DNA of 64,000 nt. Source: an uncultured Flavobacteriaceae bacterium (GTDB lineage Bacteria; Bacteroidota; Bacteroidia; Flavobacteriales; Flavobacteriaceae). The notes below the pieces were generated by a model, which saw nothing but the letters and a program-made list of their open reading frames with translations, did no database searches and was not told where the DNA came from. The DNA lies in contig CALSLW010000003.1 in the NCBI GenBank assembly GCA_943787295.1, forward strand, positions 62,001-126,000, read 5' to 3'. The position numbers were made by a program, and so were the translations under genes. This document shows, piece by piece, positions 17,525 to 26,417 of this stretch; positions within the stretch are counted from its first letter, which is position 1; every line of letters starts with the position of its first letter.

Positions 17525-18529
17525 GTGTTAGGAAATATTCAATTTGCGAATCCAGCATATCTGTGGGGACTACTATTTCTTCTCCCTCTAGGGGTTTGGT
17601 ATTTTTTTAACCGAAAGCAGCAACAAGCCCGTTTATCCATCTCTAGTTTAGCTGGTTTTAAAGGAACCACTTCGCTATGGGTAAAACTATATCCATTGCT
17701 TTTTGTTTTTAGAATTCTCGCCTTGTGCTTAATCATCATTGCAGCAGCAAGACCACAAACTGTTGATGTTTCTACTAGAACCAAAACAAATAAAGGAATT
17801 GATATAGTAATGGCGATTGATGTTTCTTCTAGTATGTTAGCACAGGACTTAAAGCCTAACCGCCTTGCTGCTTTAAAAAATGTTGCGGGTGATTTTATCA
17901 ATCAGCGTCGTAGCGATCGCATCGGTCTTGTGATTTATGCAGGAGAAAGCTATACGAAAACCCCCATTACAAGTGACAAACGCATCGTTCAAAATGCACT
18001 AGAGGAAATTCGTTATGACGGGGTGATCAATGACGGGACAGCCATTGGGATGGGCTTAGCCACAGCCGTTAACCGATTAAAAGATAGCAGAGCAAAAAGC
18101 AAAGTGATTATCTTACTCACCGATGGGGTCAATAATTCTGGCTTTATCGATCCTAAAATCGCCGCAGAACTAGCGGTTGAGTTCCAAATTAAAACCTATA
18201 CCATTGGTCTGGGGAGTAACGGTAATGCTCGTGCGCCCATAGGGATACTGCCCAACGGGAAATTTCAATACGGGATCACCAAAGTGGAAATAGACGAAGA
18301 GCTGCTTCAGTCTATTGCAACAGATACTGGCGGCTTGTATTTTAGAGCGACAGATAACTCTAGTTTAGAGGCCATTTATGACGAAATTAATAAACTAGAA
18401 AAAACAGAAATAGAAGAATTTAAATACTATAACTATCAAGAAAAATATCGCGCATTGGTCTTTTTGGCCGTGGCCTTATTATTGATTGAGTGGTTATTAA
18501 AAAACACCATTTACAGAAGCTTTATCTAA
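17525..18529 (+). CDS. batA: BatA, VWA-domain membrane protein
   Basis: This 334-residue protein begins at GTG 17525 directly after the previous stop; no nearer ATG fits the conserved N-terminal span (AYLWGLLFLLPLGVWYFF). A second span lies near 55-75. The VWA domain (about residues 85-300) has a complete metal-ion-dependent adhesion site: AIDVSSSMLAQDL (DxSxS), the Thr in TPITS and LLTDGVNNSG. A final span lies close to the C-terminus. BatA and BatB are paralogues that form a membrane complex in Bacteroides. The stop overlaps the batB ATG (TAATG). Confidence 0.93.
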   Translation: MLGNIQFANPAYLWGLLFLLPLGVWYFFNRKQQQARLSISSLAGFKGTTSLWVKLYPLLFVFRILALCLIIIAAARPQTVDVSTRTKTNKGIDIVMAIDVSSSMLAQDLKPNRLAALKNVAGDFINQRRSDRIGLVIYAGESYTKTPITSDKRIVQNALEEIRYDGVINDGTAIGMGLATAVNRLKDSRAKSKVIILLTDGVNNSGFIDPKIAAELAVEFQIKTYTIGLGSNGNARAPIGILPNGKFQYGITKVEIDEELLQSIATDTGGLYFRATDNSSLEAIYDEINKLEKTEIEEFKYYNYQEKYRALVFLAVALLLIEWLLKNTIYRSFI

Positions 18530-19575
18530 TGTATCAACTCGACGAAACAATTTACTTTTATGCCTTTGCAATCCTTCCTGTATTGTGGTTAGGGTATTTG
18601 TGGGTGAGAAATTGGAAGAAAAAGACCCAAGCGAATTTAGCTTCATCAAAAATTTTGGATGCTTTAAGTCCAGATCGTTCAGGCTTTAAGCCTCTATTAA
18701 AATTATTGGTTGTTACCCTAGGTTTTAGCTGTTTTGTGATTGCCCTGGTCAATCCAAAAATTGGGACACAATTAGAAACGGTCAAGCGCGAAGGAGTCGA
18801 TATTGTTTTTGCGATAGATGTATCAAAAAGCATGCTGGCAGAAGACATTGCCCCTAATCGACTTGAAAAAGCAAAGCGTTTGGTATCTGCTTTATTAAAT
18901 GATCTGGCCAGTGATAGAGTAGGGATTATCGCCTATGCTGCACAAGCAGTACCACAATTACCTATTACAACAGACTATGGTGCTGCAAAAATGTTTTTAC
19001 AAGCCTTAAATACAGACATGTTGTCTTCTCAAGGAACAGCGATAGATGCTGCAATTGAATTAGCTTCTACTTATTTTGACGATGAAGAGCAAACTAATCG
19101 GGTTGTTTTTATCCTTTCTGATGGGGAAGATCATGCCGAAGATGGCACCATTGATGCTGCTCAACAAGCCAGTGCTATGGGGATAAAAATCTTTACTTTA
19201 GGCGTAGGAACAGATAAAGGTGCTCCTATTCCCATAAAAAGAAATGGCATAGTCGAAAGCTATAAAAAAGATGAGAATAATGAGGTGGTTATTACAAAAC
19301 GCACCCCCACAGTTTTAGAATCTATCGCTAGTACAACAGAGGCAGCCTATATGGATGGAAATGATACCCAGGCGGTATTAGCTTTTGTACGAGAGGAACT
19401 CAAACAAATGGAGAAAAAAGAATTTGAAGCCAAAAAGTTTGTCAGCTATAAAGATCGTTTTCAACCTTTTTTGATTGCAGGATTCCTCTTATTTTTGATA
19501 GACATTTTGCTCTTAGAGACAAGAACAAAATGGGTAGCACGTTTGAATTTGTTTAACGAAAAAGAGTCTGCCTAG
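18529..19575 (+). CDS. batB: BatB, VWA-domain membrane protein
   Basis: This 348-residue protein starts at ATG 18529 inside the batA stop (TAATG). An in-frame start at 18490 would overlap batA by 40 bp and is less likely. Two N-terminal spans (about 8-26 and 56-76) precede a VWA domain with AIDVSKSMLAEDI (DxSxS), QLPITTDY and FILSDGEDHAED, and a C-terminal span near 315-335 (FLIAGFLLFLIDILLL). It is clearly paralogous to the preceding BatA. The gap to batC is 1 bp. Confidence 0.93.
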   Translation: MYQLDETIYFYAFAILPVLWLGYLWVRNWKKKTQANLASSKILDALSPDRSGFKPLLKLLVVTLGFSCFVIALVNPKIGTQLETVKREGVDIVFAIDVSKSMLAEDIAPNRLEKAKRLVSALLNDLASDRVGIIAYAAQAVPQLPITTDYGAAKMFLQALNTDMLSSQGTAIDAAIELASTYFDDEEQTNRVVFILSDGEDHAEDGTIDAAQQASAMGIKIFTLGVGTDKGAPIPIKRNGIVESYKKDENNEVVITKRTPTVLESIASTTEAAYMDGNDTQAVLAFVREELKQMEKKEFEAKKFVSYKDRFQPFLIAGFLLFLIDILLLETRTKWVARLNLFNEKESA

Positions 19576-19576
19576 T

Positions 19577-20416
19577 ATGAAAAAACATTTTATTTTAAGC
19601 CTTGGTGTTCTGCTTTCTGCTGTACAACTTTTTGCACAAGGTGAAAAAGAGACGAATCTTATTGCAGATGGAAATCAAGTCTATCAGGACGAGGCTTATA
19701 CAGAAGCCGAAGCAGCCTATAGAAAAGCTCTTTCTATCAATAGTGTAAACACAAAAGTACAGCACAATATTGGGAATACCCTTTACCGCTCAAAAGACTT
19801 TGATCAAGCCAATCAACGCTATTTTCAAACGCAAAAGAACAGTTTAAACAAAGCAGAGAAACATTTGGCCTTTCACAATATGGGAAATGGTTTTATGCAG
19901 CAAAAAAATTATGAAAAAGCTGTTGAAGCCTACAAAAATGCTTTACGCAATAATCCTACAGACGATGAAACGCGCTACAATTATGCTTTAGCAAAAGAAT
20001 TACTAGAGAAGCAAAAGCAAGAGGAAGAAGAGAATCAAGATCAGCAAGATCAAAACGATCAACAGGACCAGCAGGATCAAAAGGATCAAGACGATAATGA
20101 AGGAGATCAAAAGGAGAAGCCTTCAGACGAGGGGGAAGAGGGAGACGAAAAAGAGAATAAAGACGACCAAGAAAACAAAGACCAAGACGAAAAAGACGAT
20201 AAGGGCAAAGAAAAAGATGATCCCAAAAAGCCCAAAGAAGATAAAGGAAATGAGAAGGATCAAAAAAAACCTCCACCGCGTAAACCTGGTCAAATCTCTC
20301 CAGAGCAAGTCAAGAGTCTCCTAGAGGCAATGAACCAGCAGGAGAAAAATGTACAAGACAAGGTCAACGCAGAAAAAGTAAAAGGAGTTCCTGTAAAAAC
20401 AAAAAAAGACTGGTAA
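19577..20416 (+). CDS. batC: BatC, TPR protein with long acidic/glutamine-rich tail
   Basis: This 279-residue periplasmic protein has a signal peptide (residues 1-20, ending LFAQ) and about three tetratricopeptide repeats (residues 25-145; GNTLYRSKDFDQA and GNGFMQQKNYEKAVEAY are clear). A very hydrophilic low-complexity region follows (about 150-240), made almost only of D, Q, E, K and N with DQQDQ-type repeats. The C-terminus (SPEQVKSLLEAMNQQEKNVQDK) is the conserved BatC end motif. The low-complexity DNA (about 20024-20270) gives long spurious open frames in other phases. The protein probably scaffolds BatA, BatB and BatD. Confidence 0.92.
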   Translation: MKKHFILSLGVLLSAVQLFAQGEKETNLIADGNQVYQDEAYTEAEAAYRKALSINSVNTKVQHNIGNTLYRSKDFDQANQRYFQTQKNSLNKAEKHLAFHNMGNGFMQQKNYEKAVEAYKNALRNNPTDDETRYNYALAKELLEKQKQEEEENQDQQDQNDQQDQQDQKDQDDNEGDQKEKPSDEGEEGDEKENKDDQENKDQDEKDDKGKEKDDPKKPKEDKGNEKDQKKPPPRKPGQISPEQVKSLLEAMNQQEKNVQDKVNAEKVKGVPVKTKKDW

Positions 20417-20422
20417 GTATAA

Positions 20423-22183
20423 ATGAAAAAGATTTATCTCTTATGGAGTATTTTACTACTGTGCTTTAGTCATGGGATTGCTCAGGTTAGCTTTCAGACA
20501 AAGGTGAGTAAAAACCGTTTGGGCTTAAATGAACGCTTGCGGGTGAGCTTTGAAATGAATCAAAATGGCGATAATTTCACTCCTCCTTCTTTTAATGGAT
20601 TTAACGTTGTGGGTGGACCTAACCAGTCGGTGAGTAATAGTTGGGTCAATGGGGTGAGAAGTTTTTCGAAATCCTATACTTATTTTCTCACGCCAACCCG
20701 TAAAGGCAAAATTACCATTGCGCAGGCTTCCATTGAAATTGACGGGGAAGTATATAAAACTACACCGGTTCAAATTGAGGTAACTCAGGCAGTCAATAAC
20801 CCTAACAGTCCACAGGCAAGGGCAAATGCCATTGCCGATGAAAACCTTCATCTTGTCGCAGAAATTTCTAAAAGAAACCCCTATCTCAACGAGGCCATCA
20901 CGGTGATTTATAAATTGTACTTTTCATCAGAAATTAGTGTTTCTAATGTCAATGAGACAGAGTCTCCTAAATACAGTGATTTTTGGAGTCATTTAATTCC
21001 CATCCCTAAACTTGAGATTAAGAGAGGAGAATTTAAAGGGCAACCCTATAATTATGTGACCTGGCGCAAGACCGTACTTTATCCACAAAAAACTGGGAAG
21101 TTAGTGATCGCACCTTTGACCCTTAATGTTTCGGTAGATGTACCCACGAATCGTCGAGACTTTTTTGGTAACCGAGTATATCAAAAAACCCCAAAGATGA
21201 TTACGGCAGGAAAAAGAACCATCGATGTTCGCCCCTTACCACTGGCAGGTAGACCAAATGATTTTGACGGAGCCGTTGGGGATTTTGACTTAAATGTAAA
21301 GTTTAATAAGACCGCATTAAAATCTTCAGAGTCTTTTCAAGCAACGATAAAAGTGTCCGGTCGCGGGAACTTAAAACTGTTCTCTCTGCCTAAATTAAGC
21401 GCCCCTAGTTCTTTAGAGGTCTATGAGCCAGAGCATAAGGAAAATGTCAAGACTAATTTACTGGGAATGCAAGGAAACATAGAAGACACCTATACTGTAG
21501 TACCTCAATATCAAGGGAATTATCCGATTCCTTCTGTGTCCTTTAGTTATTTTGATCCTGTCAAAGCGTTATATGTGAGTCTTCGGTCGGAAGAGCAATT
21601 GATCGATGTGTTCGAGGGGCCTACTGCTTCTTCAAATACAGCCGCACCCAATATTCTACAAAAGAATAATATCAATGCGACACCCTATTTTGATTTTATC
21701 AAGCTAGAAACGGTACTGCTCTCCATGGATCAAACAAACTTTTATGGATCAGCCAACTTTTGGCTTTTACTACTATTGCCCTTTATACTTTATGTAGTTA
21801 TTGTCTTAGTCAAGCGTCGTTCAGAAAATTATACGGTTGATCCTGTTACCCAAAAACAACGTCGTGCAGCTCGTTTAGCGAAGAAATATTTGAGCTCCGC
21901 CAAAAAAGTTTTAGGGGATAAAGAAAATTTCTACAACGCTTTAGAACGTGCTTTGCACAATTACTTAAAGGCTAAGTTATCGATCGAAACAGCCGAATTT
22001 AGCAAAGAAAGTATCGTCACTTTATTACAGCAAAAAAACAGCTCTCCAGAAACGATTGCAGATTTCATCTCTATTTTAGAGAAATGCGAGGCAGCCAGAT
22101 ATTCACCTGCAACAGCAGTGAGCATGCAAGAAGATTTTGATTTTACTGTGCAAACCATCACTCTTTTAGACCGTGAAATATGA
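20423..22183 (+). CDS. batD: BatD, periplasmic Ig-like protein
   Basis: This 586-residue protein has a signal peptide (residues 1-20, ending HGIAQ) and a long periplasmic region of tandem Ig-like beta domains beginning VSFQTKVSKNRLGLNERLRV. The conserved GGPNQSVSNSWVNG segment lies near 63-76. A single membrane span near 449-468 (FWLLLLLPFILYVVIVLVK) is followed by a cytoplasmic helical tail (RRAARLAKKYLSSAKKVLGD, ALHNYLKAKLS). The tail resembles the first cytoplasmic part of the 537-residue BatD-like protein upstream. The stop overlaps the batE ATG by 4 bp. Confidence 0.94.
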   Translation: MKKIYLLWSILLLCFSHGIAQVSFQTKVSKNRLGLNERLRVSFEMNQNGDNFTPPSFNGFNVVGGPNQSVSNSWVNGVRSFSKSYTYFLTPTRKGKITIAQASIEIDGEVYKTTPVQIEVTQAVNNPNSPQARANAIADENLHLVAEISKRNPYLNEAITVIYKLYFSSEISVSNVNETESPKYSDFWSHLIPIPKLEIKRGEFKGQPYNYVTWRKTVLYPQKTGKLVIAPLTLNVSVDVPTNRRDFFGNRVYQKTPKMITAGKRTIDVRPLPLAGRPNDFDGAVGDFDLNVKFNKTALKSSESFQATIKVSGRGNLKLFSLPKLSAPSSLEVYEPEHKENVKTNLLGMQGNIEDTYTVVPQYQGNYPIPSVSFSYFDPVKALYVSLRSEEQLIDVFEGPTASSNTAAPNILQKNNINATPYFDFIKLETVLLSMDQTNFYGSANFWLLLLLPFILYVVIVLVKRRSENYTVDPVTQKQRRAARLAKKYLSSAKKVLGDKENFYNALERALHNYLKAKLSIETAEFSKESIVTLLQQKNSSPETIADFISILEKCEAARYSPATAVSMQEDFDFTVQTITLLDREI

Positions 22184-22935
22184 AGAAATTTAGTGTAATA
22201 CTTTTGGCCATATTATTCAGTAGTCATTTATTTGCGCAGGACACAGCAGCATTATTTGAGCAAGGAAACGCAGCTTATAATGGGGGAAATTACGCCCTCG
22301 CAGTAGAAAAATATGAGGCCATTCTCACGCAAGAACAACACAGTGCCGAATTGTATTTTAATCTAGGAAATACCCACTATCGTTTAGGTAATGTTGCCGA
22401 AAGTGTATATTATTTTGAGCAAGCAAAACGCCTACAACCAGCAGATAAAACGATTCGAAACAATGCTGCGTTTGCCAATAATATGACCCTTGATGCAATA
22501 GAAGAATTACCCGAAACCCAATTAGAGACACTGCAACAGGGGATATTAGTGCGTTTCTCGCTTGATCAATGGGCAAAAATCACACTATTTTTAGCATGGC
22601 TAAGTTTTGTTCTCTTTCTTTTATACCGCTTTAATCAGCCTATCCAATTAAAGAGAATATTCTTTGTTATAGGTTGTGTCGTCTTATTGCTTACCCTAAG
22701 TTCTCTTTCTCTTTCGCAAGCTAAATTGAGCGAAGACAGTCTCAAAAAAGCAATTGTTTTTAATGCTGAAATTGAAATTTGGGCGGAGCCTAATAAACGT
22801 TCAGACATTCTTTTTCTCCTGCATGAAGGGACCTCATTAAATGTGCTAAGTCAATTAGAGGGTTGGTCTAAAATCAAACTGGCAAATGGCTCTGAAGGTT
22901 GGATTGAAAATAACGCTATTAAAACCTTACACTAA
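22180..22935 (+). CDS. batE: BatE, TPR and SH3-like domain protein
   Basis: This 251-residue last gene of the Bat operon has a signal peptide (residues 1-19, ending SHLFAQ) and two TPRs (AYNGGNYALAVEKYEAI and LGNTHYRLGNVAESVYYFEQ, about 25-95). Two membrane spans lie near 130-147 and 155-175, and a bacterial SH3-like domain ends the protein (about 188-251; LLHEGTSLNVLSQLEGWSKI, GSEGWI). The architecture matches flavobacterial BatE. It overlaps the convergent CvpA-like gene by 9 bp at the stop codons and has no terminator hairpin. Confidence 0.92.
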   Translation: MKKFSVILLAILFSSHLFAQDTAALFEQGNAAYNGGNYALAVEKYEAILTQEQHSAELYFNLGNTHYRLGNVAESVYYFEQAKRLQPADKTIRNNAAFANNMTLDAIEELPETQLETLQQGILVRFSLDQWAKITLFLAWLSFVLFLLYRFNQPIQLKRIFFVIGCVVLLLTLSSLSLSQAKLSEDSLKKAIVFNAEIEIWAEPNKRSDILFLLHEGTSLNVLSQLEGWSKIKLANGSEGWIENNAIKTLH

Positions 22936-23436
22936 TTTTTGCGGTAATAGTTCCTTGCGATCTAACAGCCACTCAAAAACAATTTCTCCTATTATTTTTA
23001 CAGGATCGTATAGAATTGACTCTTCTAAAATTGTTGTGTCGAAATACTGAAATAAAAAGGAAAATTGATCGAGTAATAAGAGCAACGCACTTAATACTAA
23101 GGCGTACTTAAGACCGCCAAAAAGTGCACCAAAAATGCGATTAATAATTCCTAAGGCCGCCATCTTAATGATCTTAGTTAACATACGTGCTAGTAAGTTG
23201 ACGGCAATAATTATGACAATAAAAATAAGGGCAAAAACAATCCCCGCTGGGGGAACGGTATCAAAGTTAAAATAGCTGGTGAGTAAATCGCTAACGGCTG
23301 TAGCAAAAAGCAATGCACCGACTAATCCTGCAATCAAAGCAATTAGAGAAGCTGCCTCAATGATAAAGCCTTTAAAGAAGCCTCTTACTGCTCCATAAAG
23401 GATTAGACCACCCATTATAATATCTAGATAATTCAT
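22927..23436 (-). CDS. CvpA family membrane protein
   Basis: This 169-residue protein has four predicted membrane spans and the CvpA-family opening YLDIIMGGLILYGAVRGFFKG, where a glycine-rich G-x-x-RGFFKG turn follows the first helix. The helices LARMLTKIIKMAALGIINRI and FGGLKYALVLSALLLLL are also family-typical. CvpA was named for colicin V export, but its biochemical role is unclear. It is divergent from the 121-residue gene (58 bp apart) and overlaps batE tail to tail by 9 bp. Confidence 0.88.
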   Translation of the reverse strand: MNYLDIIMGGLILYGAVRGFFKGFIIEAASLIALIAGLVGALLFATAVSDLLTSYFNFDTVPPAGIVFALIFIVIIIAVNLLARMLTKIIKMAALGIINRIFGALFGGLKYALVLSALLLLLDQFSFLFQYFDTTILEESILYDPVKIIGEIVFEWLLDRKELLPQKLV

Positions 23437-23482
23437 TATTTAAAGATATCATTTTCTCTTCTTATGCTGCAAGTAGAATCGG

Positions 23483-23490
23483 TATATTTG
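23483..23490 (+). promoter_or_regulatory. candidate -7 element very close to the next start codon
   Basis: TATATTTG matches TAnnTTTG exactly and ends only 4 nt before ATG 23495. Transcription starting at the usual distance would give a leaderless or nearly leaderless mRNA. No -33 TTG is visible. Confidence 0.35.
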
Positions 23491-23494
23491 TCTT

Positions 23495-23860
23495 ATGCAA
23501 ATCAAAGCAAGAGATCAAAAATTAAAAGAGCGCTGGGAGCAACTACTTAGACTATTGACTGATCAATTTTCTGAAACCGAAGAAATTGAAATCGAGGGGG
23601 TACTTTATTTAATTGGTTTGCAAGAATTAGGAAAGATTCATCAACGCTTTAAGAAAGATGATAACATCAATATTATTCATATTGGGATATGTACGGTTTT
23701 AGAACCCTTTGGTTATTATGCCTTTGATTTTTATGACGAAGAGGGGTGGCCCCACTTTAAATTACTAGAAACACTTCCTGTATTAAAACCTGGAGAACAA
23801 ACTGTATTGATGAAAGAAGCAATCGTAGATTACTTCTTAGAAAAAGAGTTGATTCAATAG
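23495..23860 (+). CDS. conserved-looking hypothetical protein
   Basis: This 121-residue soluble protein is rich in acidic and aromatic residues (YYAFDFYDEEGWPHF near residue 75). It has an amphipathic N-terminal helix (KARDQKLKERWEQLLRLL), a predicted alpha/beta fold and no signal peptide or motif I can name. It sits just before pheS (22 bp) in the same direction, divergent from the CvpA-like gene; co-expression with pheS is likely. No function is assigned. Confidence 0.75.
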   Translation: MQIKARDQKLKERWEQLLRLLTDQFSETEEIEIEGVLYLIGLQELGKIHQRFKKDDNINIIHIGICTVLEPFGYYAFDFYDEEGWPHFKLLETLPVLKPGEQTVLMKEAIVDYFLEKELIQ

Positions 23861-23882
23861 GATATTTCTTATTTTTACGCCC

Positions 23883-24899
23883 ATGATTGACAAGGTAGAA
23901 GCGCATTTAAAAGAGGTCGAGCAATTTGCAGAGACTAGTCCAGAAGCAATTGAAGCATTTCGCATTAAATATGCGGGTAAAAAAGGAATCTTAAATGACT
24001 TGTTTGCTGCTTTTCGCGAAGTTAAAAACGAAGAAAAGAAAGCTTATGGACAGGTTTTAAATCAGCTTAAAACAGCAGTTTCAGAAAAAGTAGAAGCCTT
24101 AAAATCTACTACTGGAAATAGCGATAGTACCGCAATTGGTCTTGACTTAAGCCGTCCAGGGTACCCCGTTAATTTAGGAAATCAACACCCGCTTACGTTA
24201 GTTAAAAATCGCATTATTGAGATCTTTAATCAAATAGGATACAATATTTCAGAAGGGCCAGAGATTGAGGACGATTGGCATAATTTTACTGCCTTAAACC
24301 TTCCAGAATATCACCCAGCAAGAGATATGCAGGATACCTTTTTTATCCAAACAAATCCTGATATTTTATTGCGTACGCACACCTCTTCTGTACAGGTGCG
24401 CTATATGGAAAACAATACACCTCCTATCCGTACTATTTCTCCAGGGCGTGTGTTTAGAAATGAAGCCATTTCTGCCAGAGCACATTGTATTTTTCATCAA
24501 GTAGAAGGTTTGTATATAGACAAAGATATTTCTTTTGCCGACTTAAAACAAACCCTCTTATACTTTACTAAAGCCTTATTTGGGAAGTCAAAAATTCGTT
24601 TGCGTCCTTCTTATTTCCCCTTTACAGAGCCTAGTGCCGAAGTAGATATTTACTGGGGTCTTGAAACAGAAGTGGATTACCGCATCACTAAAGGAACTGG
24701 CTGGTTAGAAATCATGGGATGCGGAATGGTCGATCCTAATGTTTTAAAGAACTGTGGAATTGATCCAGACGAATATTCTGGCTTTGCCTTTGGTATGGGG
24801 ATTGAGCGAATCGCCATGTTGTTGTATCAAGTAGGCGATATTCGTATGTTTTTCGAAAACGACATGCGTTTTCTAGAACAGTTTAAGTCTACACTTTAA
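23883..24899 (+). CDS. pheS: phenylalanyl-tRNA synthetase alpha subunit
   Basis: This 338-residue class IIc synthetase alpha subunit forms an alpha2beta2 enzyme with PheT, which is not in this window. An N-terminal coiled coil (about residues 1-85; GKKGILNDLF) binds tRNA. The catalytic core shows HPAR-DMQDTFF (motif with residues near 150), RTHTSSVQVRYME, GRVFRNEAISARAHC (motif 2), FTEPSAEVDIYW and GFAFGMGIERIAMLLY (motif 3). Length and motifs match bacterial PheS. The stop overlaps the convergent gpsA stop by 4 bp. Confidence 0.97.
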   Translation: MIDKVEAHLKEVEQFAETSPEAIEAFRIKYAGKKGILNDLFAAFREVKNEEKKAYGQVLNQLKTAVSEKVEALKSTTGNSDSTAIGLDLSRPGYPVNLGNQHPLTLVKNRIIEIFNQIGYNISEGPEIEDDWHNFTALNLPEYHPARDMQDTFFIQTNPDILLRTHTSSVQVRYMENNTPPIRTISPGRVFRNEAISARAHCIFHQVEGLYIDKDISFADLKQTLLYFTKALFGKSKIRLRPSYFPFTEPSAEVDIYWGLETEVDYRITKGTGWLEIMGCGMVDPNVLKNCGIDPDEYSGFAFGMGIERIAMLLYQVGDIRMFFENDMRFLEQFKSTL

Positions 24900-25930
24900 T
24901 TAAGTTTCTTACTTAGCTTTTCAAAGGTTTTAGCAGGAGATTTTCCTTCATATAGAATAGTGTATACCCCTTCAATAATAGGCGTACGGGTCTTGAAATC
25001 TCGACTAAGTAAGTGAGCAGATTTTGTGGCATAATAGCCTTCTGCGACCATATTCATTTCTGCTTGAGCCGCGGTAACGGTATAGCCTTTTCCAATAAAG
25101 TTCCCAAAGGTTCTATTGCGACTAAATACAGAATAACCCGTTACTAATAAATCTCCTAGATAGGCAGAGTTATTGATGTTACGCTTGAGTTTGTGAACAT
25201 TTCTTATATAGCGTTTCATTTCTCTAATGGCATTACTCATTAAGACACTTTGAAAATTATCGCCATAATTTAAACCATGGGCAATACCCGCAGCAATCGC
25301 ATAAATGTTTTTAAGCATTGCAGCATATTCTGTCCCAAAGATATCATTAGAGATTTTAGTGCGCACATAGCTTGTTTTTAGTAATGAAGCGATAAAGTCT
25401 GCTCTGTTTTTATCTTGACAAGCAATGGTCAAATAAGAGAGTTTCTCCATACCCACTTCTTCTGCATGGCTAGGCCCAGCAATAACCGCAATTTGATCAT
25501 AGGGAACTTGCCAACTCTCGTTTAAATAATGCCCTACTATCTGTAAAGTTTCTGGAACAACCCCTTTTACTGCAGATACAATAATTTTATTGTTGATTTC
25601 TCCTTTTATGTTCGCTAAAGAGTCGGCTAAAAAGGCCGCAGGAATACACAAAATCAAGACATCGACTTTATCGATAACTTCATTGATATCTGTGCTAATA
25701 GAAAGTCGTTTTTTACGTAAAGTTACTCCGGTTAAGTAATGGAGATTATTTCCATTTCTTTCAAGGTGCGCTTTCCCTGATTCGCTGCGCATGTACCAGT
25801 GTACATTTCGCTTATTTTCAGTCAATAATTTAACCAGTGCAGTTGCCCAGCTACCACCTCCTAAAACGCCTACTTTTTTAGTTGTTTTTAAGATGCGATT
25901 GCGGATTGCCCTTTGGGGTTGTGCAATCAT
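24896..25930 (-). CDS. gpsA: glycerol-3-phosphate dehydrogenase [NAD(P)+]
   Basis: This 344-residue cytoplasmic enzyme reduces dihydroxyacetone phosphate to sn-glycerol 3-phosphate for phospholipid synthesis. The Rossmann motif VGVLGGGSWATALVKLL is at about residues 19-35. The catalytic-domain signatures SAVKGVVPET, AVIAGPSHAEEV (about 146-157) and EYAAMLKNIYAIAAGIAHGL are all present. The N-terminus is about 15 residues longer than typical before the Rossmann strand, so an internal start is possible, but ATG 25930 is the clean choice. It is the last gene of a minus-strand trio after an ALDH and a small membrane protein (13-bp gap). Confidence 0.95.
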   Translation of the reverse strand: MIAQPQRAIRNRILKTTKKVGVLGGGSWATALVKLLTENKRNVHWYMRSESGKAHLERNGNNLHYLTGVTLRKKRLSISTDINEVIDKVDVLILCIPAAFLADSLANIKGEINNKIIVSAVKGVVPETLQIVGHYLNESWQVPYDQIAVIAGPSHAEEVGMEKLSYLTIACQDKNRADFIASLLKTSYVRTKISNDIFGTEYAAMLKNIYAIAAGIAHGLNYGDNFQSVLMSNAIREMKRYIRNVHKLKRNINNSAYLGDLLVTGYSVFSRNRTFGNFIGKGYTVTAAQAEMNMVAEGYYATKSAHLLSRDFKTRTPIIEGVYTILYEGKSPAKTFEKLSKKLN

Positions 25931-25943
25931 CTGATTTGTTTAT

Positions 25944-26381
25944 TTATAACCAAGCATCCCAAGGGATTCTCGAGAGCAATAACAATAAGCCAAGGGTGTA
26001 GAAAATACCAATTCGCGAAAACTTTTTGCCTTCTTCTGTTTGGCGTTTATGCATTGACCATCCCATGGTAATCAAGATAATGGCAATAATATTTGTAAAA
26101 GGGTGCTCTACTAGATACAAACGTGTTTGAGCATCCTTCATCACACCACCCATCCCTAAAGCGCTCCACTGAGCAAACCATGGAGAAACAAAGTACAAGA
26201 CCAATCCAATTAATAACTGGATATGAGAAAAGATTAATCCAAAAAGAGAGATGCGAAGATCTCTTTGACCAAAGTCTTTTTTAGTACTCATTCCAATTAA
26301 GGCATTGATAGCGGCGATAATTAAAATTGCTAGTACAAGATATGCCCAATAAGAGTGAACTGTTTTAAGCGCTGAATACAT
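25944..26381 (-). CDS. four-span membrane protein, possibly heme-binding
   Basis: This 145-residue integral membrane protein has spans near residues 13-32, 45-65, 88-108 and 122-138. Histidines sit at or in the helices (HSYWAYLVL, FSHIQLLIG, EHPFTNIIAIILI, WSMHKR), so bis-His heme ligation is conceivable. Similar Bacteroidota proteins are often annotated as cytochrome b-like, but I cannot confirm heme binding from sequence. It is the middle gene of a minus-strand trio: 36 bp after the ALDH and 13 bp before gpsA. Confidence 0.75.
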   Translation of the reverse strand: MYSALKTVHSYWAYLVLAILIIAAINALIGMSTKKDFGQRDLRISLFGLIFSHIQLLIGLVLYFVSPWFAQWSALGMGGVMKDAQTRLYLVEHPFTNIIAIILITMGWSMHKRQTEEGKKFSRIGIFYTLGLLLLLSRIPWDAWL

Positions 26382-26417
26382 AATTTTTATTTTTTGTGAA
26401 GATACAATAATCCTCGA

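Noticed and set aside
17539..17901. Antisense frame opposite batA
   Set aside because: No family motif; it mirrors the hydrophobic N-terminus and VWA codons of batA.
18490..18528. N-terminal extension of BatB
   Set aside because: It would overlap batA by 40 bp; ATG 18529 inside the batA stop gives the conserved start and the usual TAATG coupling.
19956..20324. Long open frames on both strands across the BatC low-complexity region
   Set aside because: They result from the D/Q/E/K-rich codon repeats (GAT, CAA, GAA, AAG) in batC; their translations are low-complexity and no start or family motif is supported.
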